NCBI GenBank assembly: GCA_024529925.1
Contig: JAFEUB010001120.1
Coordinates: 260,001-324,000 of the forward strand
Source: Ophthalmolycus amberensis
Taxonomy: Eukaryota > Chordata > Actinopteri > Perciformes > Zoarcidae
Length of the DNA: 64,000 nt
Direction of reading: 5' to 3'
The position numbers were made by a program, and so were the translations under genes. Below the pieces are notes generated by a model that saw only the letters and a list, made by a program, of their open reading frames with translations, searched no databases and was not told the DNA's origin. Positions 53,917-64,000 of the stretch are shown here, one piece after another; the first letter of the stretch is position 1; every line of letters starts with the position of its first letter.

Positions 53917-54656
53917 TAGAGGACATTATGTAAGTAGTATTCAAATCCTTTACTTTAGTAAATGTACTAATACTTTAAAAATTAAATTTAAATGAGTATG
54001 TTTAATCAGGAAAAAATACAATTACTCAATGCAGAAAAATATCCCCTGTGGCTGTTGTTCTTTTTGTCTATTTTATCACCATCATGTAAAAGCAGGATTT
54101 TTCAGTTGTAGTTGGTTGAGTTACAGCTCATTTGTAACTATTAACTAATAACTAATAATTGTTATTAATTACGGATTAATCTGCTGATTACTTTCTCGAT
54201 GAATTGATTGATGTTTGGATTGAAAAAATAGTGAGTTACCTCAACATTACAAAAATAATTTAAATTAAATAATTCAAAATAATTCAAAGTAAAAGGAGCA
54301 AATCTGCACATTTGTGAAACTGGAACCAGATATTGTTTTTACTTGAAAAATGACTGAAATGAATACAAAATAGGTGCCAATTAATTATTGATTAGTAATA
54401 GTTTCAGCTGTATGTGTATATATTGTTGGGTGGTTTAATTTATAACAAAAACGTCATGTTTTATCAGCTCTTGTTATGTGTTGTGTGCAAATATAAAGTG
54501 ACTAAAGCTGTCAGATACATGGAGTGCAGTAAAAAGTACAATATTCAATAGAAAGTGGCATGAAAAGAAAAGACTCACGTAAAGCACAAGTACCTCAAAT
54601 CTGTACTTCAGTAAGTACTTGAGTAAATGTACTTGGTTACGTTCTACCACTTGGAT
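53917..54656. mobile_element. Third copy of the CAGTGGTGGAA family (full-length, diverged)
   Basis: The left part has AGTAGTATTCAAATCCTTTA and CTTTAGTAAATGTACTAATA. The right part has AGTGGCATGAAAAGAAAAGA, AAAGCACAAGTACCTCAAAT and AGTACTTGAGTAAATGTACT, ending TACGTTCTACCACTT. It is about 740 bp, with termini degraded by one or two bases. Confidence 0.6.
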
Positions 54657-54938
54657 TACTTCACATCTTACAACATTTTGTCAGAGCTTAAGAGCAACAA
54701 GAAGAGGGAAAGAGACACAGCACAGCTAGCTGAGAAGACTCTGTGGAGTATTTGTCTTACTTCTTTGGACTCAAAAGTATTTAATACACAAACACTCCCT
54801 TTGCCAAACAGATGGAAAGACGGCCAGGCGTCTCAGCCAGTTCTTGTGTTTTTCTCCACAACGGCGTCATTCCCATGAAAGTCCTCATTCAAACCAGGTG
54901 CAGCTATCATTCAGCCAGCAGCCAACTGCAGCCCCTCC

Positions 54939-56294
54939 TCTGGTCTCTGGTCCCTGGTCTCTTTCTCTGGTCTCTTTCTCTGGTCTCTGGTCCCTGGTCT
55001 CTTTCTCTGGTCCCTGGTCCCTGGTCTCTTTCTCTGGTCTCTGTTCCCTGGTCTCTGGTCTCTGGTCTCTGGTCTCTGGTCTCTGGTCTCTGGTCCCTGG
55101 TCCCTGGTCTCTGGTCCCTGGTCTCTGGTCCCTGGTCTCTGGTCCCTGGTCTCTTTCTCTGGTCCCTGGTCCCTGGTCTCTGGTCTCTGGTCTCTGGTCT
55201 CTGGTCTCTGGTCTCTGGTCCCTGGTCTCTGGTCTCTGGTCTCTGGTCTCTGGTCCCTGGTCCCTGGTCTCTGGTCTCTGGTCTCTGGTCTCTGGTCCCT
55301 GGTCTCTTTCTCTGGTCCCTGGTCCCTGGTCTCTTTCTCTGGTCTCTGGTCCCTGGTCTCTGGTCTCTGGTCTCTGGTCTCTGGTCCCTGGTCTCTTTCT
55401 CTGGTCCCTGGTCCCTGGTCTCTGGTCTCTGGTCTCTGGTCCCTGGTCCCTGGTCTCTGGTCTCTGGTCTCTGGTCTCTGGTCCCTGGTCTCTGGTCCCT
55501 GGTCTCTGGTCTCTGGTCCCTGGTCTCTGGTCTCTGGTCTCTGGTCCCTGGTCTCTGGTCTCTGGTCTCTGGTCTCTGGTCCCTGGTCTCTGGTCTCTGG
55601 TCCCTGGTCTCTGCTCTCTGCTCTCTGGTCTCTGGTCTCTGGTCCCTGGTCCCTGGTCTCTGGTCTCTGGTCCCTGGTCTCTGCTCTCTGCTCTCTGGTC
55701 TCTGGTCTCTGGTCCCTGGTCCCTGGTCCCTGGTCTCTGGTCTCTGGTCCCTGGTCTCTGCTCTCTGCTCTCTGGTCCCTGGTCTCTGGTCTCTGGTCTC
55801 TGCTCTCTGGTCCCTGGTCCCTGGTCCCTGGTCTCTTTCTCTGGTCCCTGGTCCCTGGTGTCTGCTCTCTGCTCTCTGGTCCCTGGTCCCTGGTCTCTGG
55901 TCTCTGCTCTCTGCTCTCTGGTCTCTGGTCCCTGGTCTCTGCTCTCTGCTCTCTGCTCTCTGGTCTCTGGTCCCTGGTCCCTGGTCTCTTTCTCTGGTCC
56001 CTGGTCTCTGCTCTCTGCTCTCTGGTCCCTGGTCCCTGGTCCCTGGTCTCTGGTCTCTGCTCTCTGGTCCCTGGTCCCTGGTCCCTGGTCTCTTTCTCTG
56101 GTCCCTGGTCCCTGGTGTCTGCTCTCTGCTCTCTGGTCCCTGGTCTCTGGTCTCTGCTCTCTGCTCTCTGGTCTCTGGTCCCTGGTCTCTGGTCTCTGCT
56201 CTCTGGTCTCTGGTCCCTGGTCTCTGGTCTCTGGTCCCTGGTCTCTGCTCTCTGCTCTCTGGTCCCTGGTCCCTGGTCCCTGGTCTCTGGCTCT
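54939..56294 (+). repeat. 7-bp satellite array (GGTCYCT)n, ~1.36 kb, no A on + strand
   Basis: About 190 units of GGTCTCT, GGTCCCT and GCTCTCT, plus occasional 13-bp units (GGTCTCTTTCTCT). GGTCTCT/GGTCCCT dominate the left half; GCTCTCT appears from about 55610 rightwards. The rare GGTGTCT variant appears at 55857 and 56114 in nearly the same context, which marks an internal duplication of about 257 bp. The array contains G, C and T only, so no stop codon can occur in any frame. The two ~500-codon frames over it (a GLWSLVP-type heptapeptide repeat) are a consequence and not evidence of a gene. Confidence 0.97.
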
Positions 56295-57010
56295 AAGGTT
56301 ATTTACCCCTGCTGTATTTATTCATAATATAGTTAACAAATGTAATTTCTCTGTTGAATCAATAAGCAGACCACCCAGAATATAAAGCTCATTAACGTTT
56401 TAGACACATTTAACAGGGATAGCAGGTCACACCACTCAAAGGCCTTGTTCGGTTGTAACGGTCAATTTATTGAATGGACCATGGCAACAGTGACAGCCGG
56501 AACAGTTCCCACAATCATTAAAGTGTTGCTACTTCCACACATGCTCAGACACGAGCACTGACGCTGATGTTTACAGATGTTTGACTTTTGGTGGAGAGTT
56601 ATCTTAATGAACTGTATAGATCTACAGTGGAGTGACTGTGTTTTCTGACAGTGTGTATATCAGCTCTATTGTTCATAATGGAGGAGATGCTTTTAAAGCA
56701 AATCATTTTAATATGTTGATATTCATATTGTACAGTACATTTACATTTGAACTGGTAACTTTTTTGAGGGCTTTGAGCAGCACAAACACAATTGTTTTCA
56801 CGCAGTATTTTTTTGGCGAAGTGGAGAAGATACAGAGATGGATAACTCAAGCACACACACAACCCAAAACAGCTGCATAGCAATATGTAATTTGTTGATT
56901 TGGTGAACTTGTCCTTTAACTAGAAGAGCAGTAGATCAGAAAATGTTCATATCGGTCATTTTGGAATAATCCACCAGACCACTTTCTTAACAGTTATAAA
57001 GTCATGAGTT
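56295..57010. other. Intergenic stretch, nothing recognised
   Basis: Flank of the 7-bp array. AT-rich, with no transposon ends or supported gene. Confidence 0.5.
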
Positions 57011-57011
57011 T

Positions 57012-57028
57012 TCTATATATATATATAT

Positions 57029-57059
<31 letters not shown>

Positions 57060-57089
57060 GTCAGTGTGTGTGTGTGTGTGTGTGTGTGT
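57012..57089. repeat. (TA)n followed by (TG)n
   Basis: A TATATA/CACATA run at 57012-57059 is joined through TCAGTG to (TG)n at about 57065-57089. Another CA-rich run with CG and AG interruptions lies at about 57210-57269. Confidence 0.92.
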
Positions 57090-57349
57090 ATCAGCCTCTA
57101 CCACTCAGCACCACTCCATTAAGTCAGCTTTTGTCACCAGCAGACTGTGACTGAAACACACAAAGGACCCTATAGAACCAGATCTATTAAGTCAGTCATT
57201 GAGTCATCCCACACACACACGCACAGACACACGCAGACACACACGCACACACACACACATACACACACAGTGAGAGAGAGAGCGAGACAGACTGAGATGC
57301 TCACACAATACCCTGCTCTCTTGTTATCGTAGTCTCAATGTAATACTGA

Positions 57350-57445
57350 TGCATCTCTATGACCTACATAAGTAAACAAGACCATCTGTTTCGATATAGT
57401 TATTCTCAATGTTTGTCATCGGTGTCACCGGGTGGGATTCCTCGC
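57350..57445. repeat. Dispersed repeat copy B (related to 17335-17440)
   Basis: Shorter partner of the intron 1 copy, on the same strand. It shares GACCTACATAA and GTCATCGGTG with similar spacing. No ends or target-site duplication can be defined. Confidence 0.45.
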
Positions 57446-58146
57446 AAAATCAGACGAAATCATGCAGGTTCAACCAGTCCACCATGACAGACCCTGATCC
57501 CACCACGTCTCAGAGACAGATATTGTACTCATTAGTTCATTTTCAGATTGCAATTTGTCCTCTCCTTCCTGTCCAGTGAAAACCATGTATGTCCAGATGT
57601 GTGGATGTTTGATGTTTGTGATAAACTGCAGGATGAAGTGTTCACATCTGGCATCATCAATGGGTCTTTGGTTTGTTTTTTGTAACCTAATCTGCAACCC
57701 AACAGAATAAAGGTCACTTATTGGCTTTGTAAGTAGGCTACTGTGTTATTACTCTGTGGAGCAATCGACTTAATAATAAACACCCTGCTTAATCATTCTT
57801 TACACTTTTGTTCCTGTGTTTTTGGTTTTCCAAATGCTTACGAAATGACACCACCCTCCGAACTCTTTCGATACTGAGTAACTTTCTTATGCAACGTTCG
57901 TGTCATACTGCTTAGAGCGAAAGTGACGAGTCACCACTCTGAGAGCAAAAGGAAACACCTGCTCCCACTGTAAATAACTGTTGATCCAGCTGACTGAGTC
58001 AAATCCGATGTTTGTGCATAAGAGTTGAGATGAGACCGAGTGCTGCGCCGCAAGTTCGACCAGTTTCGGATGTCAAAACTACAAACAAGTCACAGAGTGC
58101 AAATGCTGCTAAACCTGTCTGCATGAACTCACCTGACCCGCGTGAC

Positions 58147-58257
58147 TGTGTGTGTGTGTGTGTGTGTGTGCGTGTGTGTGTGTGTGCGTGTGTGTGTGTG
58201 TGCGTGTGTGTGCATGTGTGTGTGTGTGTGCGTGTGTGTGTGTGTGTGCGTGTGTTT
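58147..58257. repeat. Interrupted (TG)n/(CG) microsatellite, ~110 bp
   Basis: TGTG runs are broken at near-regular intervals by CG and CA (TGTGCGTG, GTGCATGTG). This pattern suggests an older array than the pure TG tract at 31.7 kb. Confidence 0.93.
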
Positions 58258-59880
58258 GAGTGAGTAAGCAGCAGAAACCAGTTTGTGCAGGATCACCTGA
58301 TTGGCTGATTGAGAACAATGGGATTAAGAGCTATCTGGCATCTCGTTTGTTCAGGTAATTAACACACGCTGAAATTAAAAAACAATGAAAGTAACACCAG
58401 TCCAAACCTGTTCTGTGTTTGCTGACACAGCTCGAATAGAAGACATCTTGTTGATGCAACTTGGGAAGAATGACACAGAAATAACCCTCCTCAATATTGC
58501 AATTAATATTGATTATTTTTCCAACATATCATATATTATAAAGGCTATCTCAATGATAAGTAAGAAGGGTGTTTACGTGTCTGTGCCCATTGGCAATCCT
58601 GTCTCCTATGAAATTACCTTCCCGTACAACTAAACTGCATTCGCAATTACATTTTGAGGGAAACATATTTTCTCCCGGATTACAGCTGCAGTTTTTAAAC
58701 AGTTTTCAACATGTGGTTAACGTTGTATATTGAGACAAAACGCTACAAAACTACTTGGTTAGGGTTAGTAAAACATCATGGTTTGCCTTAAAATAATTTG
58801 TTAAGTTATTTAAGATGCAGATGTGAATAAAGATAAGTTTCCCATGGGACAAGATCAACAACAGCGGTCATGTGTGAGATAAGTTTGACCCATCCATCCA
58901 CCCTAACCTCCACCATTCGTGGACTTCTGTGGACTATCATTTGAAAGACTAACGATACATCTAAACCATACGTAACCTGCGACTAAAGACGCTTTGTTTG
59001 CGTGTTAGACAGCATGGTATCTAAAAAACGTGATGGATTTCAATGAAATTTGGAAGAAATGTCCATGGCCCAAAGAATACCGGCACCACCATGTTGGATA
59101 TTTATTAGACACTGCATTTTGCCTCTTAACACCTGTACTGGGATTTTCTCTGGGTTTCTATTTTCCAACACCTACAAATTCAGTTCATTCACCATCTTCA
59201 CAAAATCTGGAACATCAAATATCAGGATGATTTTATTAATTTAACCGTGGAATCAAAAATTTTAATTAGGATTATAATTAAATGTAAAGCACAGGACAGC
59301 TATTAATGGACCTTGCCAGGTCAAGATTGAACTTTTTTAAATATTTCTTTTTTAGTATCTCACTCTCCAACTAAAGCATGCAACCAGAGCAGTCCTGCCA
59401 CATTTAATGCCATTTCTTCTATCCATGGTTCTACAGCAATAAGCTAAATCAGAATTGTAATAACTAACGTGTCACACCAAACTTTGCACAAATCATCCTT
59501 ATAATCCAGACAGGATTTAGACATTCTCCAAAAATCCACACAATCAGCCAGTCACCATGATCATGTGTGTATTTTTTTTATGCAGATTGAGATCCTAGAC
59601 TCTAAAAATACAAAAAAAAACACCTTCTATGAATACCCTATTGTATTTAGATGGCTGTGCAGAGGGGCATGCACTACCTTAATGCTTTCTACTTTACCAG
59701 TGAACCACCGAAAGTAAACTTGTGTCTCTTTTCACTTTCTTTGGTCAAATTCGGTTTTCTAATCTCTCAGAAATGTTCCCCTCTGCGCCCACGATGCCTC
59801 CTGTTTCTGGCTGCATCAAGAAAAAAATGAATTAACACCAAGCAAAAAAAAAAAGCAATTAATCAGCAAGTATTTCCTGC
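58258..59880. other. Intergenic stretch, nothing recognised
   Basis: AT-rich sequence. An open frame at 58385-58633 (82 codons) has no family resemblance. The CAATGAAATTTGGAAGAAAT motif near 59040 only loosely recalls the percomorph repeat. Confidence 0.45.
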
Positions 59881-59884
59881 ACTT

Positions 59885-60990
59885 CTCTGCTCCACTAGCT
59901 CAGATTATGGAAAACAACAAAGTGTGTTATCATAATTATGCAGACGACACACAAATCTACATAACTATGTCACCAGGGGACTATAATCCCATACAAGGGC
60001 TGGGTAACTGCATTGAACAAATCAACAACTGGATGTGCCAGAATTTTCTTCAATTAAACAAAGATAAAACAGAAGTAATTGTTTTTGGTACCAAGGACGA
60101 ACAATTGAAAATCACCGCTCAGCTTCAGTCACTGATGTTAAAACTCACAAACCAAGCCAGAAATCTAGGTGTAGTTATGGATTCAGACCTCAACCTGAAC
60201 AGCCATATCAAGACAATTACAAAATCAGCCTATTATCACCTGAAGAATATATCAAGGATTAGAGGACTTTATGTCTCAACAGGATTTGGAAAAACTTGTC
60301 CACGCATTTATCTTCAGCAGACTGGACTACTGTAACGGTGTGTTTACAGGTCTCTGTAAAAAATCCGTCAGAAAGCTGCAGCTGATTCAGAACGCTGCAG
60401 CTCGAGTCCTCACTAAGACCAGGAGGGTGGATCCACATCACTCCAGTTCTGATGTCTTTGCACTGGCTTCCTGTCCAACAAAGAATTGACTTTAAAATCC
60501 TGCTGTTGGTTTACAAAGCACTGAATGGTTTTGGGACCAAAATACATCTCTGATCTGCTGCTACCTTATGAACCATCCCGACCCCTCAGGTCGTCTGGGA
60601 CCGGTCTACTTTCTGTTCCCAGAGTCAGAACTAAACATGGAGAAGCAGCGTTCAGTTGTTCTGCTCCACATATCTGGAACAAAGTCCCAGAAAGCTGCAG
60701 GTCTGCTGAGACCCTCAGCTCATTTAAATCAAGATTGAAGACCTTTCTGTTTGCTGCTGCCTTTAATTGAACCACGTTCAATTAATATATTAATCAATTT
60801 CCTGCATTTCTGCATTTTACTACTGCATTTTATTTCTTACACTGTTTTTTAATTGTTTTTGAAATCTCCTTTTCTTTTGCCTTGTGTTTTGATGCTTTTA
60901 ATGGTTTTATGTGAAGCACTTTGAATTACCTTGTTGTTGAAATGTGCTATACAAATAAACTTGCCTTGCCTTGCCTTGCCTTGCCTTGCC
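59885..60990 (+). mobile_element. L2-like LINE, 5'-truncated copy B with (TTGCC)6 tail
   Basis: Begins inside the reverse transcriptase (YADDTQIYI) and runs through the polyprotein C-terminus into a 3' UTR with AATGTGCTATACAAATAAAC and a (TTGCC)n tail ending at 60990. It is in inverted orientation to copy A, about 9 kb away. The exact 5' truncation point, at or before 59885, is not sharp. Confidence 0.88.
59907..60770 (+). pseudogene. L2-like LINE reverse transcriptase (C-terminal half), frameshifted
   Basis: The reverse transcriptase hallmark YADDTQIYI is at the start (about 59932-59958), then QLNKDKTEVIVFG, LGVVMDSDLNLNSHI, FIFSRLDYCNGVFTGL, LQLIQNAAARVLTKTRR and the PKYISDLLLPYEPSRPLRSS tail. 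The frame breaks near 60270, near 60450 and near 60530, so it is dead. The N-terminal endonuclease and the first RT blocks are missing. Confidence 0.87.
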
Positions 60991-61904
60991 AAGATCATGA
61001 TGAACTTTGAATCCACTGATAGTCACACTAACCCTGCCTCCTTTTCTTCTTCCTTTAGAAATTAAAAGAAGAAAAAAAACTGCAGGTGCTCTGCCATCCC
61101 TGCAATAAAAGGAAACACTTAAGCTGCCTACGTTTCCCACAGTCCTCAGCTACAAGCAGGCAGAAAGGACTGTAATTTGCCTGTCTAATTACCAGGCTAT
61201 TTTAAGTGTGTCTCAGTGTGTCTGTGTGTAGTTTGAGGTGGGGAGACACAATGCACCACTGCACTATAACACAGTACACACACACATCGCAAACGCCCTG
61301 AGCTTCACACAAATACGAGAATAGTAACACACACACATACACACACACACGCACACACGCACACTGAGGAGCTCCCAGCAGCTACAATAAAGCTGTCAGA
61401 GTCTCTAGCAGCTCGGAGAAGAGAGCATAAAAAGAGAGGATTGAGCGATAAATGGAGAGCGGACAAAAGGAGAGTTGAATAATTCATGGGAGTTTTTTTT
61501 TTTTTTTTTCTGAAGGAGCTTTCCTCTCTCTCTGGATATCTCCACCTCACGTACATACAGCACTGAGCACGGAGACGATCTTCTTGATAATAGTTTCTTA
61601 TTGACTTCACACGTTCGCTGTACTGCATGTTCTGTGAGCCTCGCATGACATATGTTGTAAATCACATTTATCAACCCAATATCATGTTAACAACAAAAGT
61701 TCCTTCTCTTTGTTTTAAACGTTGTTCAGCTAAAATGTATGGACTTCTGAGGCTGGGACGCCGAACCTATTTTGATTCTGTTTCTGATATGGAGTAACAA
61801 CATCATATTCAATATAGTAATGATAAGGCAATGGCACCTGGCAGGGATGAAGTGCAACATACATAAAATCCCTTGAGAGGTAAAAGCGTTCATCGGTCAG
61901 CCCA
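60991..61904. other. Intergenic stretch with CA run at 61330-61362
   Basis: CA-rich simple sequence at 61330-61362 and a T17-type run at about 61493-61510. No gene is seen. Confidence 0.6.
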
Positions 61905-62096
61905 CACTCCACGTTGGTTAAAGATCTCTACAACTATTAGATGCTCTCTTAACTTCGATGTGATCAAATCCACCATGAGGTTGACTTTTGAGTGGAAGAT
62001 CTTAACAACTATTGAACAGATTGCCATGACATTTGGTTCCACACCTACACTGTACATGTTCCCCTCAGGATCAATTGTTCCCCCAAGGAGGCTATA
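61905..62096 (+). repeat. Fragment of the same percomorph repeat as 47956-48475
   Basis: Has AACAACTATTGAACAGATTG, CCATGACATTTGGTTCCACA and CATGTTCCCCTCAGGATCAA, in the same order as the 48.0-kb copy. It also has the CCACCATGAGGTTGACTTTT segment. It is truncated at both ends. Confidence 0.65.
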
Positions 62097-63271
62097 AAGT
62101 GTCGTCGCAGCTTCATACTGCGTCGTATTATTGGGGTACAACACATTTGCAGTAACATCTGGTCTGCAATCGCCAAAAGGCTCAGTAGTTGGTGCACAAT
62201 CACAGACCACGATGATGTCTGATTCGTTTCACGGAGGTGTCCGCAGTCGGCGTTGGGTCGGAATATATTTTATACGGGAAAAAAAAAAAGATATGAGGAA
62301 TGTGGACCGTGTCATTACATGGATCTGCAAGTCGTTAGTCGACTTACTTGGTGTGAAAGAGGAGACTTGGGGAATTCCATTTTTTTAAGAAACTTAAATT
62401 CAATGAGGTAATCAATACAAAACAAACTCTAGTCTATTTTTCAGTCCCAAAAAGAGCACCTGAGCGGACACCATCCCTTTATTTGAATAGCCGTCTGCTG
62501 TAACCCTCCAACATCGCAGTGTGTCCCCTCAACAGCCTTGCTTAGTGCTAATTAGCAGATGTTGCTTTGATTCAGGCTATTTTTGATTCAGCATGAACTT
62601 GGAGAAATCAGAGTCTGAAAATCTGAACTTTTATTCGTCTGTGAATAAGAAATGGGGAATAGCCCACATACCTCCTCCTGCTTTTTTACAAAATGATGAA
62701 AAAGATGGTTGGATAGTGGGAACAGCTTTTAAAAGAACACATCCAAATCTTGGCATTATGTGCACAATAGAATAACGACATACAATGTATTTTTGAATAG
62801 ACAATTTATAGATGTGACTATAGACCTGACACGAATAGCAATATTATCATCACAGTAAGCATCACATGCTCTCTAAATCTGCACATTTACCAGGCCTTAT
62901 ATTCTTACAACTTCCTTTTAACTTCTGTTGTGTATAACTTTTATTCAACTTTACTTGTATCTCGCTGTAAGCTGCATTCACTCAAACAGATAGCAGGTAT
63001 GAAACGATGAAGCTTTTATAATTCATTTCGTAAATCTGGCTTTGAACATGACCCTGAAAGTACAGCGTTAGCGTTCAGTGCACAAGAAAAACAAGCACAT
63101 TTCAATCAAATCTAAAATCTGATTTTAAATAGATAACTTGTGCCTAAAAGTATTTATGTGAAAGGGAAATTGTCATGGTTCTTGCCATGACTGAAGAAAA
63201 TGATTTGCTTTACTGAACTCCTTTTGAGATGCAAACACACACATATTTCTCCCTGTCTCTCTTTCTATCTG

Positions 63272-63272
<1 letters not shown>
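62097..63272. other. Intergenic stretch, nothing recognised
   Basis: AT-rich. No coding, RNA or transposon feature can be supported. Confidence 0.5.
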
Positions 63273-63310
<38 letters not shown>

Positions 63311-63467
63311 ATTCAGCTAAATAAAGCCGCGGAGTGTCGGGCTCAGCATCTCTGCATTGCCTGTTCATTGTGCTGCTGGGAAGGCAACAGTAGCAACCCC
63401 AGGGATGATGCACCATGTCAGCAAACACATAACAATGGATTGTCTGGTGTCTCTCTTATACACACGT

Positions 63468-63504
<37 letters not shown>
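63273..63504. repeat. (TG)n at 63273-63309 and (CA)n at 63470-63504
   Basis: Two dinucleotide runs of opposite strand sense about 160 bp apart, able in principle to pair as an inverted repeat. The remaining 63505-64000 shows nothing further. Confidence 0.92.
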
Positions 63505-63505
<1 letters not shown>

Positions 63506-64000
63506 TGGATGTTTTGGGCTGTCACTGGTGTAAAACACTAAACCTGTTTCCAACATGTGGCCTCATACAAACAAGACGCATACACAAATAAATACTGCCA
63601 GGGACAAAAACAACAACCCCAAAGAAACATCTGTCGAAGCAGAAGGCCTTTTTTTAAATACATTTCCTGAAGTACAACTATATTGTGCTGGGAAAAAGTA
63701 AACGAAAGTATGACATTGTTACTATTTATGTCACTTTTTCAGATTTAATTGATCATGGGGCCTGAAGCTGCTGCCATGTCTGGACCATTCAGCTTGTGGA
63801 CTTTCATGACATCGGGTGAGAGGGATAAGTGGCACAAAAAACAAATAAATAAAATAATAATAATAGATTTAGTTATTAAGTAGCGAGGAAAGCTATAGTG
63901 AGCGGCTGAATAGAAAAGTGGTGCCAAAACAACAAGACTGCAGGTGGAGTCACAACTGAGCTGGCTGACACCAACTGGTGACGTATCGTAGGCCGAAAGA

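Noticed and set aside
54812..56385. Two open frames of about 494 and 513 codons with GLWSLVP/GPWSLVS heptapeptide repeats
   Set aside because: They run over a 7-bp array without any A, so no stop codon can occur; three frames give similar translations. There is no sign of a gene around them.

Overview
The window is vertebrate nuclear DNA, most likely from a percomorph (spiny-rayed) teleost. The evidence is a split gene with GT/AG introns, very abundant CA/TG microsatellites, and several dispersed repeats that I recognise as typical of percomorph genomes. Nothing prokaryotic is present: no operons, ribosome binding sites or CRISPR arrays. I worked by eye without database searches, so family names rest on recognised motifs.

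The only host gene I can support is the 5' part of afadin (afdn, formerly MLLT4/AF-6), on the minus strand. Eleven coding exons can be placed with splice sites and continuous reading phase: exon 1 at 43093-43194, exon 2 at 12130-12325, and exons 3-11 between 11996 and 1725. Together they encode about 501 residues: the N-terminus, the first Ras-association domain, a basic linker, the second Ras-association domain and the FHA domain. The DIL, PDZ and proline-rich/actin-binding parts must lie beyond base 1. Which teleost afadin paralogue this is cannot be decided here.

Intron 1 is about 30.8 kb and full of repeats. It holds a pure (TG)161 tract, a decayed hAT transposon with a transposase relic (20468-21539), a hAT MITE with a perfect 8-bp target-site duplication (23895-24609), and a two-gene PIF/Harbinger transposon at about 39.2-42.1 kb. 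The Harbinger element has a nuclease gene on + and a Myb/MADF-BESS partner gene on -, which converge on poly(A) signals only 37 bp apart. Intron 8 holds a second hAT MITE with a perfect 8-bp duplication (4549-5309).

From 43.5 kb to the end, upstream of afadin, I see no host gene. This region holds nested non-autonomous DNA transposons (45.7-47.0 kb), a percomorph dispersed repeat, a RecQ-like helicase fragment, two inverted copies of an L2-like LINE (50.9 and 60 kb), and a 1.36-kb array of a 7-bp satellite (GGTCYCT) that contains no A on the + strand.

The most interesting points are: the two-gene Harbinger element with its nuclease reading frame intact; the A-free, BsaI-site-dense 7-bp array; CA/TG tracts beside afadin splice sites, one only 8 bp from a weak donor; a NAGNAG acceptor at exon 3; and several transposons that insertion order can date relative to each other.
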